Assembly (NCBI RefSeq): GCF_026343335.1
Contig: NZ_JAPELX010000001.1
Span: 5,828,001 to 5,892,000, forward strand
Length of the DNA: 64,000 bases
Reading direction: 5' to 3'
From: Streptomyces sp. NBC_00078
Lineage (GTDB): Bacteria > Actinomycetota > Actinomycetes > Streptomycetales > Streptomycetaceae
The notes beneath the pieces were generated by a model, which saw only the letters and a list, made by a program, of their open reading frames with translations, was not told the DNA's origin and did not search any database. Position numbers and translations under genes: made by a program. Positions 51,298-59,410 of the stretch are shown here, piece by piece (the stretch's first letter is position 1; each line of letters begins with the position of its first letter).

Positions 51298-53711
51298 ACA
51301 GACGCAGTTGGGTCAGGCACCGGAGAAGGACCGCACTGGTCGGGGTGGGGACCCTGACCGCCGGTCTGCTTCTCACCTCACCCCAGTCCGCAGAGGCCGC
51401 CAACCTCGTCAAGAACGCGGGCTTCGAGACGGCCGGCACCGATGGGATGCCGTCCTGCTGGGAGAGGTCCGGCTGGGGTGACAACGACTTCACCTTCGAG
51501 ACGACGAATGACGCCCACAGCGGCTCCAAGGCGATGAAGGTGTCACTCACCCGCCGCGTCGAGGGCGACCGCAAGGCGCTGATCACCGAGTCCGCCCAGT
51601 GCGCGCCGGTGGTCACGGCGGGCAAGCAGTACGACCTCGGGCTCTGGTACAAGACGACCACGCCGGACGCGAACATCACCCTGTTCCGGCACGACAGCAC
51701 GGCCGGCTGGCAGTACTGGACCGACCTCAAAACCCTGGAGATGCAGGGGAGTTGGACGCAGGCCACGGTCCGCACCCCCGAGGTCCCGGCCGGTACCGAC
51801 CGCATCACCTGGGGTGTCTCGGTCTACGGCACCGGCTCGGCGACCACCGACGACTACACGATGGACCAGGTCCCGGACGTCACACCGCCCGCCACCTGTA
51901 CGGGCACCGCCGACCAGTGCGCGAACGGCCGCTGGGACGTGCTGCCCACGCAGAACCCGGTCCGCTCCATGCACTCCGTCGTCCTCAGCAACGGCAAGGT
52001 GCTGCTGATCGCCGGGTCCGGCAACAGCGAGGAGAACTTCAACGCGGGCACGTTCACGTCGGCCGTCTACAACCCGGCCGACGGCACCTACAAGGTGATC
52101 CCGACCCCGAAGGACATGTTCTGCTCCGGCCACATCCAGCTGCAGGACGGCCGGGTGCTGGTGCTGAGCGGCAACAAGGCGTTCCCGGTCGCCGGCGGGC
52201 ACGGCTACGAGGGCTACAAGGACTCGTACATCTTCGATCCGAAGACCGAGACGTACAGCAAGACCAACGACCTCAACGACGGCCACTGGTACCCGTCGGC
52301 GACCGAGCTCGGCAACGGCGACGTCGTGTCCTTCGGCGGTCTGCGCGAGGACTCGACCGGCTCGGTGACCGCCGAGTACTGGTCGGACGCCCAGCAGAAG
52401 TGGCTGGCGTTGTGGCAGGTCAACCAGACCTGGTCGTACTGGGGTCTGTACCCGTCGATGATCCTGATGCAGGACGGCCGCCTCTTCTACTCGGGCAGCC
52501 ATGTCTTCGGCAACAACATCCCGGGCACGGGCAGCGCGATCTACGACTACGGCGCGAACACGGTCACGCAGGTCCCGGGCCTGCAGAAGAAGGACGAGCG
52601 CGACCAGTCCGCGAGCGTGCTGCTGCCGCCGGCGCAGGACCAGAAGGTCCTCACCATCGGCGGCGGCAACATCGACTCCAATCCGGAGGGCAACCGTCTG
52701 ACGGACGTGATCGACCTCAAGCAGGCCGACCCGGCCTATGTCGCCGGGCCGCTGGTCCCGCAGGGCACGGTCGACCTCGGAAACGGCAAGGTGCCCGAAA
52801 CCGGCAGCCAGGGCAAGATGTACGTCTCCGCCGTACTGCTGCCCGACGGCAAGGTCCTGGAGACGGGCGGCGGACTGCACAACCGGGCCAACCCGGTCTT
52901 CGAGGCGTCGATCTACGACCCGGCCGGCAACACCTTCGACCCGGTGGCCGCGGACCCCGAGGCCCGCGGCTACCACTCGTCCGCGTTCCTGCTCCCCGAC
53001 GGCCGTGTGATGGCCACCGGTGACAACCCGGGCAACGGCACCTGGAACCACAACGTGTCGATCTACACGCCGCCCTATCTGCTCAAGGGCACGCGTCCGA
53101 CGATCACTTCGGTGATCGACACCGAGTGGAACTACGGCGACACGCAGCGGATCACGGTCGACCGGCCCATCGCCAAGGCCGAGTTGATCCGCCCGGCCGC
53201 AGTGACGCACTCGTCCGACCCGAACCAGCGGTTCGTGGACCTGCCGCTGTCCGTCGACGGCAACAACGTCGACCTGAACGTGACGAGCAACCCCAGCCTG
53301 GCCCCGCCCGGCTGGTACATGCTCTTCGCGGTCGACGCGGGCGGGGTGCCCTCGGTGGCGAAGTGGGTGCATCTGCAGGGTCCGCAGGCCCTGAGCGCCG
53401 ACACCGCCGAGGCGCACGTCCACTCCTTCGCGGACTCCCTGTCCGGCAAGGTGACCGGGCCCGGCAAGAAGCGGACCTCGCAGCAGGTGTCCGTCACCGT
53501 CTCCGGCTGCGACCGGCACTACGGCTCGGTCAACGTGTGCGTGCCGACCGCCTTCCCGAAGGGCGTGAAGAAGACGACGGCCGCGCGCTGCGACTGGCTG
53601 AAGAAGAACGACTACGGCCGTCTGAAGGTCAACGGCGGTGACGACCCGCTGGGGCTCGACCCGAGCAAGGACGGCCTCGCGTGCGGAAAGGCGGACCTGA
53701 AGAAGCGGTAG
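51294..53711 (+). CDS. Secreted copper radical oxidase (galactose/glyoxal oxidase-like, kelch)
   Basis: 805 residues from GTG 51294, after AAGGAG. A signal peptide with a twin-Arg-like RRR run (hydrophobic core LVGVGTLTAGLLL, cleaved about 35) is followed by a carbohydrate-binding-like beta-sandwich (about 37-195). A seven-bladed kelch oxidase domain and DUF1929 early-set domain span about 205-695. The metal and radical residues are all in place by motif: Cys277 in DMFCSGH and Tyr333 in GHWYPSAT (Cys-Tyr cofactor), Tyr560-His561 in RGYHSSAF, and His639 in AVTHSSDP. The C terminus (about 735-800) has four cysteines and an excalibur-like GLDPSKDGLACG calcium loop. It should oxidise a primary alcohol or aldehyde with O2, giving H2O2, probably on the glycan made by the upstream enzymes. 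Confidence 0.92.
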   Translation: MNRRSWVRHRRRTALVGVGTLTAGLLLTSPQSAEAANLVKNAGFETAGTDGMPSCWERSGWGDNDFTFETTNDAHSGSKAMKVSLTRRVEGDRKALITESAQCAPVVTAGKQYDLGLWYKTTTPDANITLFRHDSTAGWQYWTDLKTLEMQGSWTQATVRTPEVPAGTDRITWGVSVYGTGSATTDDYTMDQVPDVTPPATCTGTADQCANGRWDVLPTQNPVRSMHSVVLSNGKVLLIAGSGNSEENFNAGTFTSAVYNPADGTYKVIPTPKDMFCSGHIQLQDGRVLVLSGNKAFPVAGGHGYEGYKDSYIFDPKTETYSKTNDLNDGHWYPSATELGNGDVVSFGGLREDSTGSVTAEYWSDAQQKWLALWQVNQTWSYWGLYPSMILMQDGRLFYSGSHVFGNNIPGTGSAIYDYGANTVTQVPGLQKKDERDQSASVLLPPAQDQKVLTIGGGNIDSNPEGNRLTDVIDLKQADPAYVAGPLVPQGTVDLGNGKVPETGSQGKMYVSAVLLPDGKVLETGGGLHNRANPVFEASIYDPAGNTFDPVAADPEARGYHSSAFLLPDGRVMATGDNPGNGTWNHNVSIYTPPYLLKGTRPTITSVIDTEWNYGDTQRITVDRPIAKAELIRPAAVTHSSDPNQRFVDLPLSVDGNNVDLNVTSNPSLAPPGWYMLFAVDAGGVPSVAKWVHLQGPQALSADTAEAHVHSFADSLSGKVTGPGKKRTSQQVSVTVSGCDRHYGSVNVCVPTAFPKGVKKTTAARCDWLKKNDYGRLKVNGGDDPLGLDPSKDGLACGKADLKKR

Positions 53712-53761
53712 CCCCTTCACGACCGGCGGGGCGGGCGGCCCGTGCCGTCCGCCCCGCTCCG

Positions 53762-53953
53762 TCAGCTGCCGCTGCTGATCGCGCCCGTGATCGCGGCGTT
53801 CGTGTTCCCGCGGGCCGCACGCTCGCCGGCTCGTCGCGCCTGCTCGGGCGTGGCACCCAGCGCGTTCGCCTTCAGGATCGCCTCGTTGCGCCGCTGTTCG
53901 GCCTGCTGCGCGCGCCTGGCCCTGAGACTGCTGAGGAAACTCAAAATAGCCAT
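53762..53953 (-). CDS. Small basic hypothetical protein
   Basis: 63 residues, MAILSFLSSLRARRAQQAEQ and onward, helical and rich in Ala/Arg/Gln, ending AAITGAISSGS. No known domain. The start ATG 53953 has only a weak GGTAG upstream. It lies convergent to the copper oxidase gene and directly downstream of the Mut7-C gene on the same strand (66 bp gap). Coding potential is plausible from its codon pattern, but the gene is not certain. Confidence 0.55.
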   Translation of the reverse strand: MAILSFLSSLRARRAQQAEQRRNEAILKANALGATPEQARRAGERAARGNTNAAITGAISSGS

Positions 53954-54019
53954 GCGGGTCGCGCTACCCGGTACACGGCACGGGAAACGGCCCCGGGGCG
54001 AACGTTGCCTGTCGGGGCA

Positions 54020-54745
54020 CTAGCCCGCGAACTCCTGCAGGGCCCGCTCCACGATGGCCACCAGCTGCTCGTGGTGCGCGCCCTTCCAGTACGCGCGCCC
54101 GCAGTCCTGGCACTGCGCGAAGACGTCGTACGACCGGTGCGTACCGCCCGCCAGTTGGTCCGCGACCTCCTCCTTGGTGGCCTCTTTGAGCAGTCCGTTG
54201 CAGGCGGTGCACCGCGTCCACGGCTTCAGCTCGGGCCGGAACCGGTCCAGGACGTCCCGGAGCTGGTCCTCGGGGCGGGTGCTGTAGACGTAGGCGCCGG
54301 CCCACAGTTCGCGGCGGCGCAGCAGGCCCCGGTCGCGGCTGAGCAGGACCCGCTGCTCGGCGGCCGAGCGTGCGGACAGGGCCGGGTCGCCGATGTCCGT
54401 CGACTCGTACGCCGTGTCCACGCCGAGGAGACGCAGACGGCGGGCGAGGGTGCCGAGGTGGACGTCGAGGAGGAAGCGGAGGGGCGCGCCGGGGACCCGC
54501 TGGGGGCGGTCGACGCAGTGGACCTCCACGCAGTCGCCCGCGGCGGCGACGTACGACAGCGGTACCTCACGGCCGTTCACCCACAGGGTGCCGACCTCGG
54601 TCAGCGGGACGCCCGTCGACTCGACGACATGGCCGAGCGAGGAGACGCCGTCGGTGACGAGCGCGGTGGCGGCGCTACGGCGCTCGTGCGGGACGAACAG
54701 GGCCAGGTCGGGGGCGAACTCGACGTGGATCTCGGGACCGTTCAC
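54020..54745 (-). CDS. Mut7-C RNAse domain protein with ubiquitin-like N terminus
   Basis: 241 residues. The N-terminal about 80 residues form a beta-grasp (ThiS/Mut7-C ubiquitin-like) domain with GTLWVNGREVPLSYVAAAGD. The C-terminal Mut7-C domain begins RFLLDVHLGTLARRLRLLG and holds PIN-fold acidic residues (DVHLG, STDIGDPAL, LLSRDRGLL). Its zinc ribbon is TRCTACNGLL and FAQCQDCGRAYWKG. The family is predicted to be a ribonuclease acting on RNA or tRNA, but no activity is established for bacterial members. Confidence 0.88.
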   Translation of the reverse strand: MNGPEIHVEFAPDLALFVPHERRSAATALVTDGVSSLGHVVESTGVPLTEVGTLWVNGREVPLSYVAAAGDCVEVHCVDRPQRVPGAPLRFLLDVHLGTLARRLRLLGVDTAYESTDIGDPALSARSAAEQRVLLSRDRGLLRRRELWAGAYVYSTRPEDQLRDVLDRFRPELKPWTRCTACNGLLKEATKEEVADQLAGGTHRSYDVFAQCQDCGRAYWKGAHHEQLVAIVERALQEFAG

Positions 54746-54778
54746 CCGGTCAGGATGTCACGGGAGGGGACGCCGGGC

Positions 54779-55423
54779 TCAGCGGTTCTGAGTGGGGAGG
54801 CCGCGCTCCAGGACGTCCAGGGCGCGGTCCACGAGGTCGCCCAGCTCGTCCTCGAAGCCGTTCTCGGCCCAGTACATGGAGGCCTCCATGAGGCCGGCGA
54901 TGAAGGACATCGCGTACACGCGGACCTCGATGCCGTCCGGGTCCAGGCCGTGGCGCTCGCCGATGGCCTGGCGGAGCATGCGGCCGGTCGACGACATGCT
55001 CTCGACCATGCGGGAGCGGACGGCGGGGATCTGGACCGCGAGGTGCGCCCGCATGCGGGTCACCTCGGGGTCCTCCCGGTCGTTCGCGTCGATGGCCAGG
55101 TGCATCACGTGCCGCACCGAGTCCATCCACGGCTCGCCGGCCGGCCGGGCGCGCAACTCCTCGGCCATCAGCGGGTCGTGCTCGTCCGTGAGGACGATGT
55201 CCTCCTTGGCCGGGAAGTAGCGGAAGACGGTCGAAGGCGACACCTCGGCGCGCTCGGCGATCCGCTCGACGGTCGTGGCGTCGTACCCCTGCTCCTTGAT
55301 CAGCCCGTATGCCGCGGCGCGGATCGCCTCGCGGGTCTTGATCTTCTTGCGTTCCCGCAGGCCCGGCCGAGGGCGGTCGGCGGGGGAGGAGAAGGATGAT
55401 CGTGCGGCCGTCATGGGGTTCAT
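54779..55423 (-). CDS. TetR/AcrR-family regulator (efflux type)
   Basis: 214 residues with a complete TetR DNA-binding domain: REAIRAAAYGLIKEQGYDAT, TVERIAERAEVSPSTVFRYF and PAKEDIVLTDEHD. Its ATG lies 2 bp after the stop of an MFS transporter tail on the same strand, so the two were once one operon. The transporter has since been deleted (see 55426-55673), and a TGAGAG-N3-CTCTCA operator remains in front. It is therefore probably an orphan autoregulator of drug-efflux type. Confidence 0.92.
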   Translation of the reverse strand: MNPMTAARSSFSSPADRPRPGLRERKKIKTREAIRAAAYGLIKEQGYDATTVERIAERAEVSPSTVFRYFPAKEDIVLTDEHDPLMAEELRARPAGEPWMDSVRHVMHLAIDANDREDPEVTRMRAHLAVQIPAVRSRMVESMSSTGRMLRQAIGERHGLDPDGIEVRVYAMSFIAGLMEASMYWAENGFEDELGDLVDRALDVLERGLPTQNR

Positions 55424-55425
55424 TG

Positions 55426-55673
55426 TCAGTCATCCTCCGAGGCGGTGGCCATGTCCGGTTCGGGGCGTCCCACCGGTCGCCCGCAGCCCGTCCCCGGCAG
55501 GAGGGCCGCTGCAGGCAGCGCCGCCACGAGAGCCGCGACGCCGCACACCAGCGGGACGACGCTCATGCCGTGGACGTACGCGCCGTTCGCTGAGGCCGCC
55601 GGCCGGGCCGCGTGGCCGGGGCCCGCCTGCCCGGCGATGAGAGCCTCTTCTCCATCTGAGCGACAGTGGGCAT
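55426..55673 (-). pseudogene. Internally deleted MFS (DHA2-type) efflux transporter
   Basis: The minus strand keeps an ATG at 55673 (MPTVAQMEKRL), a start of MFS-like style, then changes frame into GAYVHGMSVVPLVCGVAALV followed by AALPAAALLPGTG and a short polar tail, stopping at 55426. The second part is the last membrane helix and C terminus of a 14-helix drug exporter. About 400 codons are missing between the two. The regulator gene follows directly. Confidence 0.65.
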
Positions 55674-55677
55674 TAAG

Positions 55678-55692
55678 TGAGAGTGGCTCTCA
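55678..55692. promoter_or_regulatory. TetR operator TGAGAG-N3-CTCTCA
   Basis: A perfect 15-bp dyad 5 bp upstream of the relict transporter start, with a TTGACA element further upstream on the minus strand (55705-55710). It is the likely binding site of the TetR protein encoded at 54779. Confidence 0.7.
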
Positions 55693-55733
55693 AAATGTAG
55701 TCGCTGTCAATCGTCGGGTGGTATCGGGACATG

Positions 55734-55765
55734 AAAAATGGCCACGGCTGGAGGGCCGTGGCCAT
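55734..55765 (-). terminator. Rho-independent terminator of trhA
   Basis: On the minus strand an 11-bp perfect stem (arms 55755-55765 and 55738-55748) is followed by TTTTT. It is 20 bp after the stop of the hemolysin III-family gene. Confidence 0.9.
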
Positions 55766-55784
55766 GGAGAAGGCGGTGGAGCGG

Positions 55785-56531
55785 TTACCCGTGCTGGTAT
55801 GCCACCAGCGAGATGCCCACGTAGTGGACGACGAACGCGGCCAGCGTGAGGGAGTGGAAGACCTCGTGGAAGCCGAACCAGCGCGGTGACGGGTTCGGCC
55901 GCTTGATGCCGTAGATCACGCCGCCCGCGCTGTAGAGGAGACCGCCCACGATCACCAGGACCAGCACCGCGATGCCTCCGGTGTGCATGAAGTCCGGCAG
56001 GAAGAAGACGGCCGCCCAGCCCATCGCGATGTAGCAGGGGGTGTAGAGCCAGCGCGGGGCGCCGACCCAGAAGACGCGGAAGATGATGCCCGCGGCCGCG
56101 GCACCCCAGATGCCCCACAGCAGCCACTGCCCCTTGGCGCCCGGCAGCAGCAGCATCGTCAGCGGTGTGTAGGTGCCCGCGATGATCAGGAAGATGTTGG
56201 CGTGATCGAGTCGGCGCAGGATGCCGTCCATGCGCGGGCTCCAGTTGCCCCGGTGGTACAGCGCGCTGACGCCGAACAGCAGGCAGGCCGTCAGGGCGAA
56301 GATCCCGCAGGCGATCCGCCCTCTGGACGAGTCGGCGAGGGCGGTGAGCACCAGGCCGGAGATGAGCGCGGCCGGGAACATGCCCAGATGCAGCCAGCCG
56401 CGGAGCTTCGGCTTGATCGGCTCGGCGAGCTGCTGGGCGTGCTGCTTCATCTGGTGTGGCAGGGAGGGGGCGCCGGAATCGCGGCCGGCGGCCGGCATGT
56501 CCGTGGGCGCGTCGGGGACAGGCGCAGTCAT
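55785..56531 (-). CDS. trhA: Hemolysin III/PAQR family membrane protein (TrhA)
   Basis: 248 residues with seven membrane helices. It carries the PAQR/hemolysin III motifs FGVSALYHRGNW (first metal-like His), LDHANIFLIIAGTYTPL, and the C-terminal HEVFHSLTLAAFVVHYVG. Despite the name, bacterial members are linked to membrane fluidity and lipid homeostasis rather than hemolysis. The N-terminal 35 residues are a disordered cytoplasmic leader. A TACGG-AA-CCGTA dyad lies 16 bp before the start. Confidence 0.92.
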   Translation of the reverse strand: MTAPVPDAPTDMPAAGRDSGAPSLPHQMKQHAQQLAEPIKPKLRGWLHLGMFPAALISGLVLTALADSSRGRIACGIFALTACLLFGVSALYHRGNWSPRMDGILRRLDHANIFLIIAGTYTPLTMLLLPGAKGQWLLWGIWGAAAAGIIFRVFWVGAPRWLYTPCYIAMGWAAVFFLPDFMHTGGIAVLVLVIVGGLLYSAGGVIYGIKRPNPSPRWFGFHEVFHSLTLAAFVVHYVGISLVAYQHG

Positions 56532-56546
56532 GCGCTCAATCGTATC

Positions 56547-56558
56547 TACGGAACCGTA
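56547..56558. promoter_or_regulatory. TACGG-N2-CCGTA palindrome upstream of trhA
   Basis: A perfect 12-bp dyad immediately upstream of the start codon. Similar TTACGG/CCGTAA dyads are, from memory, typical of TetR regulators of membrane-lipid genes. The rest of the 341-bp divergent gap to pckA shows no gene. Confidence 0.5.
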
Positions 56559-56872
56559 AGTCAGAGATGTGTACGGGCCGAGAGCTGGTCAAGAGTGGCC
56601 ATCCTCTCACGGGAGTTGGGTACGCGGCCATCAGGCAAAAGAACCGTCAGATGAACTCAACGTGCACGTAAAAACACGCTGGGAAACACGGCGGGGCGTG
56701 ACGATCCCCACTCCGCTCACTTGTGAGGCCCTCTGGACATATGGGCACCCGCGTCGCATGATCATATGAGTGCGGTCGGCACCGGATGAGCGCTGAGGAT
56801 CCAGCCACGAAGCATCCGGGCCGCAGCCCCCACGGGGCCTCCAACAAAAAATCCCTCATTTTAGGAGCAATC

Positions 56873-58696
56873 GTGGCGCGCGACAACGCGGCTCCCACCG
56901 TCATCCCCACCAAGCATCAGGAACTGGTCTCGTGGGTGAACGAGATCGCAGAACTGACCCAGCCGGACAACGTGGTCTGGTGTGACGGATCCGAGGCCGA
57001 GTACGAGCGGCTGTGCGAAGAGCTCGTCGCGAAGGGCACGTTCAGGAAACTCGACCCGATCAAGCGCCCGAACTCCTACTACGCGGCCTCCGACCCGAGC
57101 GACGTCGCGCGCGTCGAGGACCGCACCTTCATCTGCTCCGAGAAGGAGGCGGACGCCGGCCCGACCAACCACTGGAAGGACCCCGCCGAGATGCGGGCCG
57201 TCTTCCAGGGTGAGAAGGGCGTCTTCCGTGGCTCGATGAAGGGCCGGACGATGTACGTCGTCCCGTTCTGCATGGGCCCCCTCGGCTCGGACCTCTCCGC
57301 GATCGGCGTCGAGATCACCGACTCCGCCTACGTCGCCGTATCGATGCGCACGATGACCCGCATGGGACAGCCGGTCCTCGACGAACTCGGCTCCGACGGC
57401 TTCTTCGTGAAGGCCGTCCACACCCTCGGCGCCCCCCTCGCCCCGGGCGAGGCGGACGTCCCGTGGCCGTGCAACTCCACCAAGTACATCTCGCACTTCC
57501 CCGAGGCCCGCGAGATCTGGTCCTACGGCTCGGGCTACGGCGGCAACGCCCTGCTCGGCAAGAAGTGCTACGCCCTGCGCATCGCTTCCGTGATGGCCCG
57601 CGACGAGGGCTGGCTCGCCGAGCACATGCTGGTGCTCAAGCTCACCCCGCCGCACGGGGAGCCGAAGTACGTGGCGGCGGCGTTCCCCTCCGCCTGTGGC
57701 AAGACCAACCTCGCCATGCTGGAGCCCACGATCTCCGGCTGGACGGTCGAGACGATCGGCGACGACATCGCCTGGATGCGCTTCGGCGAGGACGGCCGCC
57801 TCTACGCGATCAACCCCGAGGCCGGCTTCTTCGGTGTCGCGCCCGGCACCGGTGAGCACACCAACGCCAACGCGATGAAGACGCTGTGGGGCAACTCGGT
57901 CTTCACCAACGTCGCGCTCACCGACGACAACGACGTCTGGTGGGAGGGCATGACGCAGGAGACCCCGGCCCATCTGACGGACTGGAAGGGCAACTCCTGG
58001 ACGCCGGCGTCCCAGACCCCGGCCGCCCACCCCAACGCCCGCTTCACCACCCCCGCCGCCCAGTGCCCGATCATCGCGCCCGAGTGGGAGGACCCCAAGG
58101 GCGTGCCGATCTCGGCGATCCTCTTCGGCGGCCGGCGCGCCACCGCGGTCCCGCTGGTGACGGAGTCCTTCGACTGGAACCACGGAGTCTTCCTCGGCGC
58201 CAACGTGGCCTCCGAGAAGACCGCCGCCGCCGAGGGCAAGGTCGGCGAACTGCGCCGCGACCCCTTCGCCATGCTGCCGTTCTGCGGCTACAACATGGGC
58301 GACTACATGGGTCACTGGATCGATGTGGCGAAGGACAAGGACCAGTCCAAGCTGCCGAAGATCTACTACGTCAACTGGTTCCGCAAGAACGACGAGGGCA
58401 CTTTCGTCTGGCCCGGCTTCGGCGAGAACAGCCGCGTCCTGAAGTGGATCGTCGAACGCCTCGACGGCAAGGCGGACGGCGTCGAGACCCCGATCGGCGT
58501 CCTGCCGGCCAAGGGCGCCCTCGACACCAAGGGCCTCGACCTCTCCGAGGAGGAGCTGGACTTCCTCCTCACCGTCGACACGGAGGTCTGGCGCGAGGAG
58601 GCCGCGCTGGTGCCCGAGCACCTCAACACCTTCGGCGAGCACACCCCGAAGGAACTGTGGGACGAGTACCGCGCGCTGGTCGAGCGCCTGGGCTGA
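56873..58696 (+). CDS. pckA: Phosphoenolpyruvate carboxykinase (GTP)
   Basis: 607 residues from GTG 56873, with TAGGAG 5 bp upstream. It converts oxaloacetate and GTP to PEP, GDP and CO2, linking the TCA cycle to gluconeogenesis. The GTP-class signatures are FPSACGKTNLAML (P-loop with the reactive Cys), IGDDIAWMRF, EAGFFGVAPGT, and FLGANVASEKTAA. The N-terminal part has VEDRTFICSEKEADAGPTNH. The length is normal for GTP-PEPCK (about 600-620), clearly unlike the 530-residue ATP type. Confidence 0.96.
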   Translation: MARDNAAPTVIPTKHQELVSWVNEIAELTQPDNVVWCDGSEAEYERLCEELVAKGTFRKLDPIKRPNSYYAASDPSDVARVEDRTFICSEKEADAGPTNHWKDPAEMRAVFQGEKGVFRGSMKGRTMYVVPFCMGPLGSDLSAIGVEITDSAYVAVSMRTMTRMGQPVLDELGSDGFFVKAVHTLGAPLAPGEADVPWPCNSTKYISHFPEAREIWSYGSGYGGNALLGKKCYALRIASVMARDEGWLAEHMLVLKLTPPHGEPKYVAAAFPSACGKTNLAMLEPTISGWTVETIGDDIAWMRFGEDGRLYAINPEAGFFGVAPGTGEHTNANAMKTLWGNSVFTNVALTDDNDVWWEGMTQETPAHLTDWKGNSWTPASQTPAAHPNARFTTPAAQCPIIAPEWEDPKGVPISAILFGGRRATAVPLVTESFDWNHGVFLGANVASEKTAAAEGKVGELRRDPFAMLPFCGYNMGDYMGHWIDVAKDKDQSKLPKIYYVNWFRKNDEGTFVWPGFGENSRVLKWIVERLDGKADGVETPIGVLPAKGALDTKGLDLSEEELDFLLTVDTEVWREEAALVPEHLNTFGEHTPKELWDEYRALVERLG

Positions 58697-58921
58697 GCCC
58701 GCACCGAGACTCCGCGGCCGGTTGGGATGTGCCCTGACCACAGATCGTCACGGCCGGTCGCGGTGACCGACCGGCGAGGTTCCGCACAACGGCGTGCGGG
58801 GCTCAGGGTCTGTCGTCGCGTTCCCGTCCGCCCCGACGGGAAGGCGACGACAGGCCTTCGTCTTTTTCCGCCATCACCTCTGCGGCGCCACGACACCGCG
58901 TCGGCAGGGGAGCCCGGGGGC

Positions 58922-59338
58922 TCAGTGGGACGCGAGTTCGCGGGGCTCCAGGGCCGCCGCGTGTACGTCCATCTGCTCGGCGGCGAGGATCGCGGCCGCT
59001 GTGTCGGCACGGGACGCCGCCACGACCAGGGCGCGTCCGGCGAGGGCGTGCGCCCGCTGGTGCAGAACCATGGAGTCGACGTCGGACGCTGCCACGGACA
59101 TGCGGACCGGCGTCATCCCGCCCCGCAACCGGGCCACCTGCGCGGCGAGCCGTTCGGCCGCGATGTCCAGGTCCTCGGCGGGGGCCAGGGTCCGCAGCTC
59201 GTCCGTGACGGCGAGGAGCGCCGCGAGATGACCCGCGAGCTGGATGTCCAGCTCCTCCTCGCGGGAGCGGTGCGGAAAGTCGGAGGGCGTGCCGGCCATC
59301 GTGCTGTGGACCGACTTGGTGCGGATCGGTTCGTACAT
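58922..59338 (-). CDS. Helical hypothetical protein
   Basis: 138 residues from ATG 59338, with GGGAGG 6 bp upstream. The sequence is almost all alpha-helical, with LDIQLAGHLAALLAVTDEL, AAERLAAQVARLRGGM and LAGRALVVAASRADTAAAIL. It has no signal peptide, membrane helix or known motif. It is conserved beside pckA and the alanine aminotransferase-like gene in other streptomycetes as far as I recall. Its promoter region holds a TTAGA-N5-TCTAA dyad, so it may belong to a regulon. Confidence 0.7.
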   Translation of the reverse strand: MYEPIRTKSVHSTMAGTPSDFPHRSREEELDIQLAGHLAALLAVTDELRTLAPAEDLDIAAERLAAQVARLRGGMTPVRMSVAASDVDSMVLHQRAHALAGRALVVAASRADTAAAILAAEQMDVHAAALEPRELASH

Positions 59339-59374
59339 GGATGGCCTCCCGTGCTGTCAGGAAACCATCCTAGC

Positions 59375-59389
59375 TTAGATTTCGTCTAA
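59375..59389. promoter_or_regulatory. TTAGA-N5-TCTAA dyad in the promoter of the helical hypothetical gene
   Basis: A 15-bp symmetric, A/T-rich element (TTAGATTTCGTCTAA) stands out in the surrounding G+C-rich sequence, 37 bp before the start codon. It has the form of a Fur- or DtxR-like or other metal/stress operator. Confidence 0.5.
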
Positions 59390-59410
59390 AGTTGAGTCGG
59401 CGCAAAAGAT

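Noticed and set aside
51543..53720. A 725-codon minus-strand frame opposite the copper oxidase
   Set aside because: Val/Arg/Gly/His-rich shadow sequence; the plus strand carries the whole oxidase.
56861..58741. A 626-codon minus-strand frame opposite PEP carboxykinase
   Set aside because: Shadow of a strongly biased gene with no family features.
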